A DNA stretch of 64,000 nucleotides. It comes from Acidisoma sp. PAMC 29798. Its GTDB lineage: Bacteria > Pseudomonadota > Alphaproteobacteria > Acetobacterales > Acetobacteraceae. A model generated the notes under the pieces. That model made no database searches. It saw only the letters and a program-made list of their open reading frames with translations, and had not been told where the DNA came from. Both the position numbers and the translations under genes were made by a program. Below are positions 42,874 through 52,883 of the stretch, piece by piece (within the stretch, counting starts at the first letter, position 1; every line of letters starts with the position of its first letter). The stretch is from assembly GCF_030252425.1 (NCBI RefSeq), contig NZ_CP126994.1, forward strand, positions 3,467,001-3,531,000, read 5' to 3'.

Positions 42874-43870
42874 GGACGACACCCGCGAAGGGCAGGTCTT
42901 CGCCAGCCCTGTGGCACGCCGCCATCGAGGGACCGAACCACTGGAAGTCTGGGTCGCGCTCGGCGCAAATAGGCAGTGCAAAGCCGCAGCGCGGGTGGAA
43001 CTGGCAGCCGGATGGCCGCGCGGACAAGGACGGCGGTGTGCCGTCGATTGCGTGCAGCCGCGCGATGGTGCTCTCGATTGAGGGCACAGCCGCCAGCAGG
43101 CCGGCGGTATAGGGGTGGCGCGGACGATGGAACACCGCGTCGATCGCGCCGCGCTCCGCAACACGGCCGGCATAGAGGATCGTCACGCGGTCGGCGAGGC
43201 CGGCGACGAGCCCAAGGTCATGCGTGATCAGGACGATCGACAGGCCCTTTTCCTGCCGCAGACGGTCGAAGATCTCCACGATCTGCGCCTGGATGGTGAC
43301 ATCCAGCGCCGTGGTCGGCTCGTCCGCAATCAGAAGCTCCGGGTCGTTGGCGACCGCGATGGCGATCACGACACGCTGGCGCATGCCACCTGAAAACTCG
43401 TGCGGATATTGGTCGAACCGCCGTTCCGGCATGGGGATCGAGACGAGTTCCAACAGCCCGACCGCGCGCGCCCGCAGCGCCCGCCGTGACAAAGACGGGT
43501 TGTGCAGCATCAGGGCCTCAGTGATCTGCGCGCCGATCGTCATCACCGGATTGAGCGCCGTCATCGGATCCTGGAACACCATCGCGATGCGCCGCCCGCG
43601 CAAAGCCCGCAGCCGGCGTGGCGAGGCGCCCAGAATCTCCTCCCCCGCGAAGCGGATGGACCCCGACGCCTGCAAGCCGCGCGGCAATAAGCCCATCACG
43701 GCGAGCATCGACAGGCTTTTACCCGAGCCGGATTCGCCGACCAGACCCAAAACCTCCCCGCGCGCGACTTCGAAATCGACATTCGACACCGCAAAGCGCT
43801 CGCCGTCCCGACTGGGGATGGTGATGTGCAAGCCCCGAATGTCGAGCAGGTTTTCGGACATCTCGCTCAT
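42866..43870 (-). CDS. Dipeptide/oligopeptide-type ABC ATPase (DppD-like)
   Basis: A 334-residue ATPase: [80 protein letters not shown] and the C-terminal [16 protein letters not shown] with [14 protein letters not shown]. The open frame continues far upstream without similarity; ATG at 43870 is the family start and overlaps the permease stop by four bases. Confidence 0.92.
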   Translation of the reverse strand: MSEMSENLLDIRGLHITIPSRDGERFAVSNVDFEVARGEVLGLVGESGSGKSLSMLAVMGLLPRGLQASGSIRFAGEEILGASPRRLRALRGRRIAMVFQDPMTALNPVMTIGAQITEALMLHNPSLSRRALRARAVGLLELVSIPMPERRFDQYPHEFSGGMRQRVVIAIAVANDPELLIADEPTTALDVTIQAQIVEIFDRLRQEKGLSIVLITHDLGLVAGLADRVTILYAGRVAERGAIDAVFHRPRHPYTAGLLAAVPSIESTIARLHAIDGTPPSLSARPSGCQFHPRCGFALPICAERDPDFQWFGPSMAACHRAGEDLPFAGVVHE

Positions 43871-44745
43871 GTCGACATCCGCGCGCGCGGATCGATCAGA
43901 TCGCGCACGCCGTCCCCCAGGAAGTTGAAGGACAGGGAGATGAGGAAGATCGCGAGCCCTGGCCCGAGCGCGATCCACCAGGAATAGAAGCTGCTCGCCC
44001 CTTCCGCGATCATCTGCCCCCATTCCGGGGTGGGCGGCTGCGCGCCAAGGCCGATGAAGCTCAGCCCGCTCGCGAGCAAGATCACCTGACCGACATCCAT
44101 CGTCATATTGACCAGGATCGGGCTCCAGCACAGCGGCACGATATGCTTGAACAGCACGCGGCCGGGCATGGCGCCAGCGATGACGGCGGCATCGACATGG
44201 TCGAGGCTTTTGATGTTCAACACCTGCGCCCGCATCAGCCGGGCATAGATCGGCCACCAGACCACAATCAGCGCGATGGCCGTATGCAACAATCCCGGCC
44301 CGAGCGACGCCGCGATGGCCATGGCGAGCAAAATGGGCGGGAATGACAGCGTGATATCGGCAAACCGCATCACCGCGCTGTCCAGAAAGCCCCCCACGAA
44401 GCCGGCGACGGCGCCCACCAGCGCGCCGATGCTGACACCCGCCGCCAGCACGATGGCCGCGATCGGCAGGGAATAACGGGTGCCATACAGCGTGCGGATC
44501 AGCACATCGCGGCCGAGGGCGTCGGTGCCGCACCAATGATCGATGCTCGGCGGCTGTAACCGCCGGCCAGCGAGCGCGATCGGGTCATACGGCGTCCAGA
44601 GCAGGATCGTGATGGCGATCACGATGAAGGCGAGGATGATGACGACGCCGAGGATGACGGGCGCCGAGCGCCAGCTCAGGCGACCCGCGAACCGGCCGTA
44701 GAGTCCGCGACGAAATCCGATGGCCATGATGGTATTGGCGGACAT
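43867..44745 (-). CDS. Dipeptide-type ABC permease (DppC-like)
   Basis: A 292-residue permease with about six helices. HWCGTDALGRDVLIRTLYGTRYSL is the DppC/OppC signature near the N-terminus, and the EAA-like loop is VDAAVIAGAMPGRVLFKHIVPLCWSPILV. ATG at 44745 was chosen because a longer start would run into the DppB-like gene. Confidence 0.92.
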   Translation of the reverse strand: MSANTIMAIGFRRGLYGRFAGRLSWRSAPVILGVVIILAFIVIAITILLWTPYDPIALAGRRLQPPSIDHWCGTDALGRDVLIRTLYGTRYSLPIAAIVLAAGVSIGALVGAVAGFVGGFLDSAVMRFADITLSFPPILLAMAIAASLGPGLLHTAIALIVVWWPIYARLMRAQVLNIKSLDHVDAAVIAGAMPGRVLFKHIVPLCWSPILVNMTMDVGQVILLASGLSFIGLGAQPPTPEWGQMIAEGASSFYSWWIALGPGLAIFLISLSFNFLGDGVRDLIDPRARMST

Positions 44746-44749
44746 CGCG

Positions 44750-45766
44750 TCAGGCCGCCGCGCGCATGCGTGGATCGACCGCCGCATAGGCGATGTCGGT
44801 CAGCAGATTGGCGATCAGGAAGCCGAGCCCGCCCACGATCGTCACGCCGGTGATGGCCGGGTAGTCGAGTGAGCGCGCGGCATCCACAGCATAGGACCCA
44901 ATCCCGGGCCAGCTGAAGATCGTCTCGACCAGCACAGAACCGGTGATGAGATAGGCGAAGGTGAAGCCCAAAATGGTCAGCGCTGGGATCAGCGCATTGC
45001 GCAGGGCGTGATTGACCAGCACGCGCACTTCACCGGCGCCTTTGGAGCGCGCCATCGTCACGAAGTCCTGGCCGAGCACATCGAGCATGGAGGCGCGCAC
45101 CATCCGCGCGACGATGCCGGTGACCGACCAGCCCAGCACCAGCGACGGCAGTATCAGATGGCGCGCAGCGTCCATGAACGACGCCCATTCGCCCGATACC
45201 AAAGTATCGATCAATAGAAATCCGGTGATCGTCGGCGGCGGATCGGCGCGGATATCAACCCGCCCCGGACCGGGCAGCAGATGCGTCTGCACGGAGAAGA
45301 TGAACAGGGCCAGCAGCCCGAGCCAGAACATCGGAATGCAGGAGCCGAGCAACGCGAACAATCGCGCCGCGTGATCGGCCGGCGTGTCACGGAACTGCGC
45401 CGAAACCACGCCGAGGATAATGCCGCTGACCGCGCCCACCATCATGGCGCAGATCACCAGTTCCAGCGTCGCCGGTAGACGCTGCGCCAGATCGAGCAGA
45501 ACCGGCTGCTTGGTGCGAAAGGAGGTGCCGAGATCGCCATGCGCCAGGTTGTCGACGTAGATGAGGTAGCGCTCGGGCACTGAGCGATCGAGCCCCCAAC
45601 GCGCTTTGGCGGCGGCCACGACATCGGGGTTATCGAGTGCGCGCGCCCCGATGATGGACACCAGCGGATTGCCCTTGGTGAACTGCGCCAGCACGAAGGT
45701 CGCGGTGACGATGCCCAGGATCAGGAACGGCATCAGGACGAGCCGTTTGAGGATGACCCTGAGCAT
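44750..45766 (-). CDS. Dipeptide-type ABC permease (DppB-like)
   Basis: A 338-residue permease with about six helices. It starts MLRVILKRLVLMPFLILGI, has GLDRSVPERYLIYVDNLAHGDLGTSFRTKQPV and the EAA-like loop FVTMARSKGAGEVRVLVNHALRNALIPALTILG, all standard for DppB/OppB. It follows the binding-protein gene by 15 bases. Confidence 0.92.
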   Translation of the reverse strand: MLRVILKRLVLMPFLILGIVTATFVLAQFTKGNPLVSIIGARALDNPDVVAAAKARWGLDRSVPERYLIYVDNLAHGDLGTSFRTKQPVLLDLAQRLPATLELVICAMMVGAVSGIILGVVSAQFRDTPADHAARLFALLGSCIPMFWLGLLALFIFSVQTHLLPGPGRVDIRADPPPTITGFLLIDTLVSGEWASFMDAARHLILPSLVLGWSVTGIVARMVRASMLDVLGQDFVTMARSKGAGEVRVLVNHALRNALIPALTILGFTFAYLITGSVLVETIFSWPGIGSYAVDAARSLDYPAITGVTIVGGLGFLIANLLTDIAYAAVDPRMRAAA

Positions 45767-45781
45767 CGCGCCGTATTCCGC

Positions 45782-47392
45782 TTAGTGCTTGACGATTTCG
45801 GCGAGCGGCAGATTGCAACAAGCGCTGTAGCGCATCCCGCTGATGTCGTTGCGGTAGGCCAGGACGAGATCGGGACTGACGATGGGCAGAATGATCTTAT
45901 CGGCGATCATCTGCATGCCGATGGCCTTATAGGCATCTTCCTGCGCGGGGCCGGCAGCGGCCAGGGCCTTGTTGAACTGGTCCAGCTCCATCTTGCCGTC
46001 GAGGCCGGGCGTGGTGCCGACACCGGCGCGCTTGCCCCAGGGCATATCGGCCATCATGCCGAAATACTGCGCGTATTGGGCGCTGCCGAAATAGTCGGGT
46101 GCAAAGAAGCCGATGGTGAACGGCACGCCGGGGGTATCGATATCGCCGATCCAGACGTTGAAGGTGGCGGGTTTCAGAACAAGATCGACCTTGATCTTGG
46201 CAAGGTCCTGCTGGAGCTTCTGGGCGAGCAGGGAGAGGTCGATGCCATAGACATCCATCGCCGGGAATTCCAGGCTGAGCTTGAAGCCGTCGGGGTATCC
46301 GGCCTTCGCAAGCAGCGCCTTGGCTTGCGTAATATCAGTGACCGGATCGGGCAGGCTCGCGGTGCCCGGAAAGCCGTTCGGAATGGCGGAAGGCTGCATT
46401 TTGCCTTCACCACCGACCGTGAAGTCGATCGCGCCCTTGTAGTCGATCGCGAGTGCGATCGCTTCCCGCACGTCATGCGTCAGCGGCACGGCCGCGCCCT
46501 TCGCGATGGGGCTGAAGGCGAGATAGACGTAGTTGAAGGACGGCACGGTCTTGAAGACGATGTTCGGATCGTGGATCGTCTTAGACGTATCGGGATCGAT
46601 CTGCATCGCGATATCGGCCGCGCCCGACTGCAACATCTGCGCCTGCGTCACCGCGTCGGCGGTCTGCTTGAGGATGACGCCGCCGACCGAGGCCTTTTTG
46701 CCCCAGTAGCTGTCATTGCGCTTCAGGCGCAGCGCATCGTCGGCCTTGTAGCTCTGCAACACGAACGCGCCGCTGCCGGCGGAATGAGACAGGAACCAGG
46801 TATCGGCCGTGTCGCTTGTCGCCGCATTCGCATCCGCATTGGCGCCGTGGGCCATGGCGAGCTTGCTGTTAATGATGCCGACATAAGTCGCCGACAGAAT
46901 GCCGAGGAACTCAGAATTCGGCGTCTTCGTCGTCACGACGAGGGTATGCGGATCCTTGACCTCGATCGACTTCAGGCTGTCCATCAAATAGGCCGCACCG
47001 CCCTTGATGTTCTTCAAACGCTCCATCGACCATTTGACGTCGGTCGCGGTCACCGGACTGCCATCCGAAAAGACGGCTGTCGGGCTGAGATGGAAGGTGA
47101 AGGTTGTGACGTCGGGGCTCACTTCCCAGCTGGTCGCGAGATCGGGCACGATGGTTTTGTTGTCGGGCCCAAGCGTCAGCAGCGTGTCATACACCGCCGA
47201 GAGATAGATCTGGCAGGTGTCGCAATAGGCCCGCGCGGGGTCGAGCGAGTTCAGATCCATGGCGCGCGCCACGACGATTTCGGCATCATCCGCCTTTGCC
47301 GGCGTACTCGCGCTCAAGAGAGCTGCGGTGCCAAGGATCATCACGGAAGCAGCCGAGAGCAGGCCGCGTCGCCAGTTTTGTGCAGTCACCAT
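45782..47392 (-). CDS. Dipeptide/nickel-type periplasmic binding protein (family 5)
   Basis: A 536-residue protein with a signal peptide (about 1-35, ending PAKADD). NSLDPARAYCDTCQIYLSAVYDTLLTLG, TIVPDLATSWEVSPDVTTFTFHLSPTAVFSDGSPVTATDVKWSMERLKN and YVYLAFSPIAKGAAVPLTHDVREAIALAIDYKGAI match family 5. Two cysteines in CDTC and two near the end (CCN) may form disulfides. ATG has GGAG eight bases before it. With the aminotransferase and oxidase upstream, the ligand is likely an amino compound or short peptide. Confidence 0.92.
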   Translation of the reverse strand: MVTAQNWRRGLLSAASVMILGTAALLSASTPAKADDAEIVVARAMDLNSLDPARAYCDTCQIYLSAVYDTLLTLGPDNKTIVPDLATSWEVSPDVTTFTFHLSPTAVFSDGSPVTATDVKWSMERLKNIKGGAAYLMDSLKSIEVKDPHTLVVTTKTPNSEFLGILSATYVGIINSKLAMAHGANADANAATSDTADTWFLSHSAGSGAFVLQSYKADDALRLKRNDSYWGKKASVGGVILKQTADAVTQAQMLQSGAADIAMQIDPDTSKTIHDPNIVFKTVPSFNYVYLAFSPIAKGAAVPLTHDVREAIALAIDYKGAIDFTVGGEGKMQPSAIPNGFPGTASLPDPVTDITQAKALLAKAGYPDGFKLSLEFPAMDVYGIDLSLLAQKLQQDLAKIKVDLVLKPATFNVWIGDIDTPGVPFTIGFFAPDYFGSAQYAQYFGMMADMPWGKRAGVGTTPGLDGKMELDQFNKALAAAGPAQEDAYKAIGMQMIADKIILPIVSPDLVLAYRNDISGMRYSACCNLPLAEIVKH

Positions 47393-47430
47393 CTTCGAGA
47401 CTCCAAGGGTTGACGACGTTGAAGCAGAGA

Positions 47431-48672
47431 TTAGTCGTGGGCCGCCGGCATGGCGCGGGCCGCCTTGAAACCGTGGTCGGCGGCGTCGAGCGCACGGGCG
47501 ATGTCATCAGTCGTATGGGCGACCGACAGGAACATATTGTGCAGCGGATGGAAGTAGACGCCCTGTTTCAGGGCCGCCGCGCAAAAGGCAAATCCCTTGC
47601 GATGATCGGCATCATCGTCGAACAGAACCATCGGCATCTGTACTGGTCCAGTCTGACGGATTGGCAGACTATGGGTGACACTCAGCGCTTCGAGCCCATC
47701 GCGCAGCATCTGGCCCAGCCGCGTCATATGGCCGACGCCGTCATCGCGCCGCAGCACGTTCAGCGTGGCCACGCCCGCGGCCATCGAAAGCGCCGAGCAC
47801 CAGAAGGAGCCGGTGGTGAAAATGGACGATGTCGCCTCACGAAAACGATCATTGCCGGTGATGGCGGCCAACGCAAAGCCATTCGCGATCGACTTGCTCC
47901 AAGCCGAGAGATCGGGTTTGACGCCGAGAGTTTCCCAGCTGCCGCCCAGATTCAAGCGGAACCCGGCTCGGACGTCATCGACAATCAGGGCGGCATCCTC
48001 ACGGTCACACAAGGCGCGCGCGGCCTGGGCGAAAGCCAGCGTCGGCAGTGTCTGATCCTTGCCGTAATCATGCTGGAAGGCGCTGACGACGATGCCGGCC
48101 AAATCGCCCGAGGCTTCAGCCACCGCGCGCTCAAGGCTGTCTACGTCATTGTAGTCGTACAGAATGATATGGGCACGGTCCTCGGTCGTGACACCGACGA
48201 GGGACGGCGAACACCAGGGCACCGCACCGTGATAGGCGCCGCGTGCGACCAGGATCTTACGGCGGCGGGTACCGGCACGCGCGATAGTGACGGCCGTGGT
48301 GGTCGCATCCGTGCCGTTCTTCTGGAACTGCGCCCAATCGGCGGCAGGCACGATATCGACCAGCAGTTCGGCGAGCTCGACCATCGCCTCGCTCGGCCCG
48401 TTCAGGCAATCGCCCAGATCGAGCTGACGGCGCGCGGCCTCTTCGACCTCGGGATGGCGGTGGCCGAGGATGATCGGTCCCCAGCTGCACATGAAATCCA
48501 CAAATTCGCGGCCATCGACATCCCAGAGCCGGCTACCGGCACCGCGCGCGAAGAATTGCGGATAGCCTTCGGGCAGCGCAGCGGCGTTCATATGGCCCCA
48601 CATGCCGCCGGGCACGACCACGCGCGCGCGTTCGCGGAGGCTGGTATCACGCGAGTTCGTCAAGCCGGACAT
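47431..48672 (-). CDS. Class III aminotransferase, glutamate-1-semialdehyde-aminomutase-like
   Basis: A 413-residue PLP enzyme. VPGGMWGHMNAAALPEGYPQFFARGAGSRLWDVDGREFVDFMCSWGPIILGH is the GSA-type N-terminus; KNGTDATTTAVTIAR, AALIVDDVRAGFRLN (PLP-binding Asp) and LSAWSKSIANGFALAAITG (Schiff-base Lys) follow. Being between a FAD amine oxidase and an amino-compound importer, it is more likely a catabolic aminotransferase or aminomutase than the heme-synthesis enzyme. It lies 38 bases upstream of the binding-protein gene in the same operon. Confidence 0.88.
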   Translation of the reverse strand: MSGLTNSRDTSLRERARVVVPGGMWGHMNAAALPEGYPQFFARGAGSRLWDVDGREFVDFMCSWGPIILGHRHPEVEEAARRQLDLGDCLNGPSEAMVELAELLVDIVPAADWAQFQKNGTDATTTAVTIARAGTRRRKILVARGAYHGAVPWCSPSLVGVTTEDRAHIILYDYNDVDSLERAVAEASGDLAGIVVSAFQHDYGKDQTLPTLAFAQAARALCDREDAALIVDDVRAGFRLNLGGSWETLGVKPDLSAWSKSIANGFALAAITGNDRFREATSSIFTTGSFWCSALSMAAGVATLNVLRRDDGVGHMTRLGQMLRDGLEALSVTHSLPIRQTGPVQMPMVLFDDDADHRKGFAFCAAALKQGVYFHPLHNMFLSVAHTTDDIARALDAADHGFKAARAMPAAHD

Positions 48673-48727
48673 GCGGGCCCCACCGTCAATTGCGAGGTGT
48701 CACCGTATGAGTGTCCTGATTAGCCGC

Positions 48728-48759
48728 CTATCGGCCGAAAGTAAGAGATCGGCCGATAG
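48728..48759 (+). promoter_or_regulatory. Inverted repeat built from two TCGGCCGA palindromes
   Basis: CTATCGGCCGA (48728-48738) and TCGGCCGATAG (48749-48759) are perfect inverted arms ten bases apart, and each contains the self-palindrome TCGGCCGA. It lies 56 bases upstream of the aminotransferase start, between that gene and the oxidase, and could be an operator or a hairpin. The same 12-base palindrome occurs at 63797. Confidence 0.55.
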
Positions 48760-48800
48760 CCGATCAGGCGGGAGGATCGGGATCAGGACCGATCATGACG

Positions 48801-50126
48801 TCACAGACCAGATTGAAAGGTGATGGGGGAGCCATCGGTGAAACGGCTGTAGCGGAACGGGGTGGCATCGACGATCGTCGGTCGCCCGGTCGCAATCTCG
48901 GCCGCCAGTCGCCCCGCAGCCGGGCCAATGCCGAAGCCATGACCCGAGAAGCCGGTAGCAATGACCAGGCCGGGCACGCTGTCCACTTCGGAGATGACAG
49001 GCACCACATCCGGCGTCACGTCGATCATGCCCGCCCATTGCTGGGTGATCGGCACGCCTCGAAACAACGGAAAGACCTCGCCAAGCGATGTCGCGGCCTC
49101 GGCATTGATCGATGTCACGGGGTCGGGGTCCAGCATGCGGATCGTCTCGAAGGGGCTGGGCTTGTCCATCGCCCAATGCTTGGGCGTCCGCGCTTCCTGC
49201 ATGAACCGGTGATCGAGGCGAAGGCGCAATCCACGACGCTCGGCCTTCGCTGTCGGCAGAAATTCGCGGAAGAATTTGAAGGTATCGGGCGTGATGGGCA
49301 CCACGTTGCTGTTCCCATTTGCAATCGTGTAGCCGCCATCCAGACGCCGCCGATAGGCGAATGTGCCGAGCCAGGCCGAGGTCTCGGGGCCATCCGCGAT
49401 GGGCGCCGTGCGATAGACGGAAGCGCGGACCTTCAATTGCGGCAGGCGAAGATCCAGGCTGCCGCAGAACAGGCGCGACCAGGCGCCGCTGGCCAGGATG
49501 GCGCTGTCGCAGGCAATCACGCCACGTTCCGTCACCACGCCCACCACCCGGCCAGCCTGGCGGTCGAGGCCACGCACGGCGCAATTCTCCAGGACGATCG
49601 CGCCGGCCGCGCGCGCAGCGGCGGCCATCGCCGGCACTGCCTTCTGCGGCTCCGCCCGCCCATCGGTCGCCGTATACAGCGCGCCCTTATAGGCCCGATT
49701 CGCGCCCTTCAGGTGGCCCGCCAATTCTGCGCCACCGATCATGCGGCTGCCCATCTGATAGGGCTGAACCATGTCGAGCCAAGTCTGGTAGCCCCCAAGA
49801 TCCGCATCCGTCTGCCCGACATACAGCACGCCGCATTCGCGGAAACCGGTTGCGATGCCCTCGCGCTCGATCTCCTTCCACATCCGCAGGCTTTCGATGA
49901 TCAGCGGCACTTCGCGCAGGTCGCGGCCGGTCTTGCGCACCCAGCCCCAGTTCCGGCTCGACTGCTCACCGGCGAGCTTGCCCTTCTCGCACAGCACGAC
50001 CGACACGCCCTGTCGCGCCAGGAACAGCGCCGCGCTGATGCCGATAATGCCGCCGCCGATGATGACGACATCGGCGCGCGGCGGCATCGTGTCATCCGTG
50101 GTCACCGCGTCGATTTCTGGTCCCAT
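48801..50126 (-). CDS. FAD-dependent amine/amino-acid oxidoreductase (DAO family)
   Basis: A 441-residue flavoprotein. The FAD motif is ADVVIIGGGIIGISAALFLARQGVSVVLCEKG (about 18-50), followed by SSRNWGWVRKTGRD, and near the C-terminus PVISEVDSVPGLVIATGFSGHGFGIGPAAGRLAAEIATG. These are typical of D-amino-acid dehydrogenase, sarcosine oxidase and gamma-glutamylputrescine oxidase relatives. The ATG at 50126 has GAGG eight bases upstream. As first gene of the operon with an aminotransferase and importer it probably oxidises the imported amine. Confidence 0.9.
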   Translation of the reverse strand: MGPEIDAVTTDDTMPPRADVVIIGGGIIGISAALFLARQGVSVVLCEKGKLAGEQSSRNWGWVRKTGRDLREVPLIIESLRMWKEIEREGIATGFRECGVLYVGQTDADLGGYQTWLDMVQPYQMGSRMIGGAELAGHLKGANRAYKGALYTATDGRAEPQKAVPAMAAAARAAGAIVLENCAVRGLDRQAGRVVGVVTERGVIACDSAILASGAWSRLFCGSLDLRLPQLKVRASVYRTAPIADGPETSAWLGTFAYRRRLDGGYTIANGNSNVVPITPDTFKFFREFLPTAKAERRGLRLRLDHRFMQEARTPKHWAMDKPSPFETIRMLDPDPVTSINAEAATSLGEVFPLFRGVPITQQWAGMIDVTPDVVPVISEVDSVPGLVIATGFSGHGFGIGPAAGRLAAEIATGRPTIVDATPFRYSRFTDGSPITFQSGL

Positions 50127-50287
50127 GGGTAAACCTCAAGCTTCGACCCGCTCCGGCCCCTCCGCCGCGCAGGCCGGCTCAGCATAGCGGCAGCAGGTGC
50201 GGAAGGCACAACCCGATCCCTCCCGAGACTGGCACCGTCCAAACCAATGGCATGCCGTTCAGGGTGCAGCGAAGGCGGCGCTGGCGG

Positions 50288-51268
50288 TTACCGCGCCGCG
50301 GCGCGTGCGGCCTCGGCATCGCGGCGCCGCAACCGGAACCGACCCCATTGCTGATCGACGGTGATGCCGATCAGAATGACGCCGCCCATCACCGCAAAAT
50401 TGAGCGAGGATGGGATGCCCAGCAGATTCACCAGATTCTGCAACTCCTGCAACAGCACGACACCAAGGACGACACCGACGATCGAGCCCTCCCCGCCGCG
50501 CAGCGAAAAACCGCCCAGCACGGCGGCCGCGATCGCATAGAGTTCGTAGAAATTGCCTTGTGACGCCGGGGAAATCGACCCCGTATACATAGCGAAATAC
50601 ACCGCCGCGCCCACGGTCAGCACCTGACAGATGATATAGGCGCCGATAATGACGCGATCGGTGCGAATACCGGAAAAGCGTGCCGCTTCCTCGTTTTTGC
50701 CGACGGCGAACAGATACCGCCCAAACACCGTGCGATGCAGCACCACCCACATGATGGCAGCGACGATGATCATGGCAATGAAGGAATGTGGCACGCCAAA
50801 GGTCTGACCACCCGTCAGCCAATTCAGGGCAGGAAAGTTCTGGCCGAAGCCGAAGCCGACCGTCGCGTCCTGGGTGTAGAAGCGCGCGACACCGCGATAG
50901 ACCAGTAGGCCGCATAGCGTGACGATGAAGGGCTGCAGCTTGAGCTTCGTAATTAGCAACCCATGGGCAAGTCCGACCAACACGCCCAGCACCAGCATCA
51001 GCGCCAGGGCGATCGGCCACGGCACACCACGATTGGCGATCAGATCGATAAACAGCACGCCCACAAGGGCGATCATCGACCCGACCGAAAGCTCGATACC
51101 GCCTGTGATGATCACGAAGGCCTGGCCGATTGCCGAGAGGCCAAACAAACCCACGAGGTTTGAGGTATTGGCGAGATTGACCGGCAGCAGGAAGCGCGGA
51201 TTGAGGATGGCCACCACCACGCCGACCGAAATGATCAGGATGAGGAGGCCGAGATCTTTCTTATTCAT
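50288..51268 (-). CDS. Ribose-type ABC transporter permease
   Basis: A 326-residue RbsC-like permease with about nine helices; IGQAFVIITGGIELSVGSMIALVG and AVLGGFSLRGGEGSIVGVVLGVVLLQELQNLVNLLG are diagnostic. It overlaps the ATPase stop by four bases. Last gene of the third sugar-type importer operon. Confidence 0.91.
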   Translation of the reverse strand: MNKKDLGLLILIISVGVVVAILNPRFLLPVNLANTSNLVGLFGLSAIGQAFVIITGGIELSVGSMIALVGVLFIDLIANRGVPWPIALALMLVLGVLVGLAHGLLITKLKLQPFIVTLCGLLVYRGVARFYTQDATVGFGFGQNFPALNWLTGGQTFGVPHSFIAMIIVAAIMWVVLHRTVFGRYLFAVGKNEEAARFSGIRTDRVIIGAYIICQVLTVGAAVYFAMYTGSISPASQGNFYELYAIAAAVLGGFSLRGGEGSIVGVVLGVVLLQELQNLVNLLGIPSSLNFAVMGGVILIGITVDQQWGRFRLRRRDAEAARAAAR

Positions 51269-52824
51269 ACCGTTCCCGCTGAGTGAGGCGTCTTGCCGAC
51301 CGCGAGAAGAAGCACATTCTCCTCACTGAATTGGCCGCGCGCGAGGAAGCCTGAAATGGCCCCTTCATGCATGACCGCGATACGGTCTGACACGCCGATG
51401 ACCTCTTCCATGTCGCTCGAAATCATCAGCACGGCGACGCCCGCCTTGGCGAGGGCGCGCATCAGCCGATAGATTTCCGCCTTGGCCCCGATATCGATGC
51501 CGCGTGTCGGCTCATCGAGAATCATCACCTTTGGCGTCATCGCCAGCCATTTCCCCAACACCACCTTTTGCTGATTGCCACCGGACAGCAAACCGGTGAG
51601 CGTCGTCAACTTTGGAGCCTTGATGTTGAGATTGTCGCGCTGCGTGCTGGCCGTGGCCGCCTCCATCGCCTTTGAGACCATGTAGTTCCGCGCATGCGCT
51701 TCGAGATTGGGCAGCGCAATATTTTCCTGGATCGGCAGATCCAGAAGGATGCCGGCGCCTTTCCGATCCTCGGGCACCAGGAAGATCCCCTGCGCCACGG
51801 CATCGGCGGCCGAGCGAAATTTCATCGGCGCGCCGTTCAAGGCGATGTGGCCGCCGAGCATCGGGTCGATACCGAAAATGACGCGCGCGAGTTCGGTGCG
51901 CCCGGCACCGACAAGCCCGGCGAGGCCGAGAATTTCCCCGGCGTGCAGGTCGAGATCGACCGGCTGACGGGGATAAGCGGTTGTCTGCACACCCTTCAAG
52001 GACAGCACGACCGGTCCGGCGGCGACCGCATCACTGGCTTGCACCATCAAGTCGCGCCCGATCATAAGTTTGACCATGCGATCGTGACTGATCTCGTCCT
52101 TCGCCAAGGTGCCGGCCAGGCTTCCGTCACGCAGGGCGATCACGCGGTCGGCCGCGCGTTCCACCTCATGCAGGCGATGGGAAATGAAGATCACGCTGAT
52201 GCCATCGGCCTTGAGGCTCGCGATGACCTCCAGCAATTTCTCCGTCTCGGCTAAAGGCAGGCTGGATGTCGGCTCATCAAGGATCACCAGCCGCGCATCA
52301 ACCGACAAAGCCTTGGCAATTTCGACCATTTGGCGCTGCGCCAGGGACAGGGTGGAAACCGGCGTGTCCGGCGAGAAATTGGCGCCCACACGCTTGAGCA
52401 GCGGCGCCGTCATTGCCCTCTGCTTCTCCCGATCCACGATTTGCAACCAACCCGCCTTACGCGGCTCGCGCCCGATGAAGACATTGCCGGCGACATCGAG
52501 ATTGTCGAACAGGTTGAGTTCCTGATGCACGAAGGCAATGCCGGCCGCGCTGCTCTCCGCGACGGACAATGCCGTGTGCTCGGTCTTGTCCGTGGTGATG
52601 GTTCCGCTGTCGGGTGCGATGACGCCGCCCAGGATCTTCATCAAGGTCGATTTGCCAGCACCGTTCTCACCGACGATGCCGATCACCTCGCCCGGCGAGA
52701 CGCTCATCGAAAAGCCACGCAGGGCGCGCACGCCAACGTAGCTCTTGCTGAGATCCGTGAGGACGAGGAAGGGATCGGTCGTCGACGCCGCGATCGTGGT
52801 CTGCTCGGGAGAGGTCATAGTCAT
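51265..52824 (-). CDS. Ribose-type ABC transporter ATPase (two ABC domains)
   Basis: A 519-residue RbsA-like protein. Domain one: GENGAGKSTLMKILGG, TLSLAQRQMVEIAKAL, LVILDEPTSSLPL; domain two: [40 protein letters not shown]. Both are intact. The first 20 residues before FLVLTDLSKSYVGVRAL are less conserved, so the exact start is uncertain (ATG at 52824 or 52818). Confidence 0.92.
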   Translation of the reverse strand: MTMTSPEQTTIAASTTDPFLVLTDLSKSYVGVRALRGFSMSVSPGEVIGIVGENGAGKSTLMKILGGVIAPDSGTITTDKTEHTALSVAESSAAGIAFVHQELNLFDNLDVAGNVFIGREPRKAGWLQIVDREKQRAMTAPLLKRVGANFSPDTPVSTLSLAQRQMVEIAKALSVDARLVILDEPTSSLPLAETEKLLEVIASLKADGISVIFISHRLHEVERAADRVIALRDGSLAGTLAKDEISHDRMVKLMIGRDLMVQASDAVAAGPVVLSLKGVQTTAYPRQPVDLDLHAGEILGLAGLVGAGRTELARVIFGIDPMLGGHIALNGAPMKFRSAADAVAQGIFLVPEDRKGAGILLDLPIQENIALPNLEAHARNYMVSKAMEAATASTQRDNLNIKAPKLTTLTGLLSGGNQQKVVLGKWLAMTPKVMILDEPTRGIDIGAKAEIYRLMRALAKAGVAVLMISSDMEEVIGVSDRIAVMHEGAISGFLARGQFSEENVLLLAVGKTPHSAGTV

Positions 52825-52883
52825 TCCGTCACCGTCGCGCCGCGCAGGAGGAAGAAGACCCCGCGCGGCGCGAGCATCGTGGC

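Noticed and set aside
45785-47413. A 542-codon plus-strand open frame opposite the family 5 binding protein
   Set aside because: The minus-strand gene has a signal peptide, ribosome site and family motifs; the plus-strand frame has none.
48728-48759. Repeat considered as a small CRISPR or tandem array
   Set aside because: Only two arms exist, they are inverted rather than direct, and there are no spacers.
48795-50132. A 445-codon plus-strand open frame opposite the FAD oxidoreductase
   Set aside because: Same reasoning; it contains no recognisable domain and starts and stops with the real gene on the other strand.
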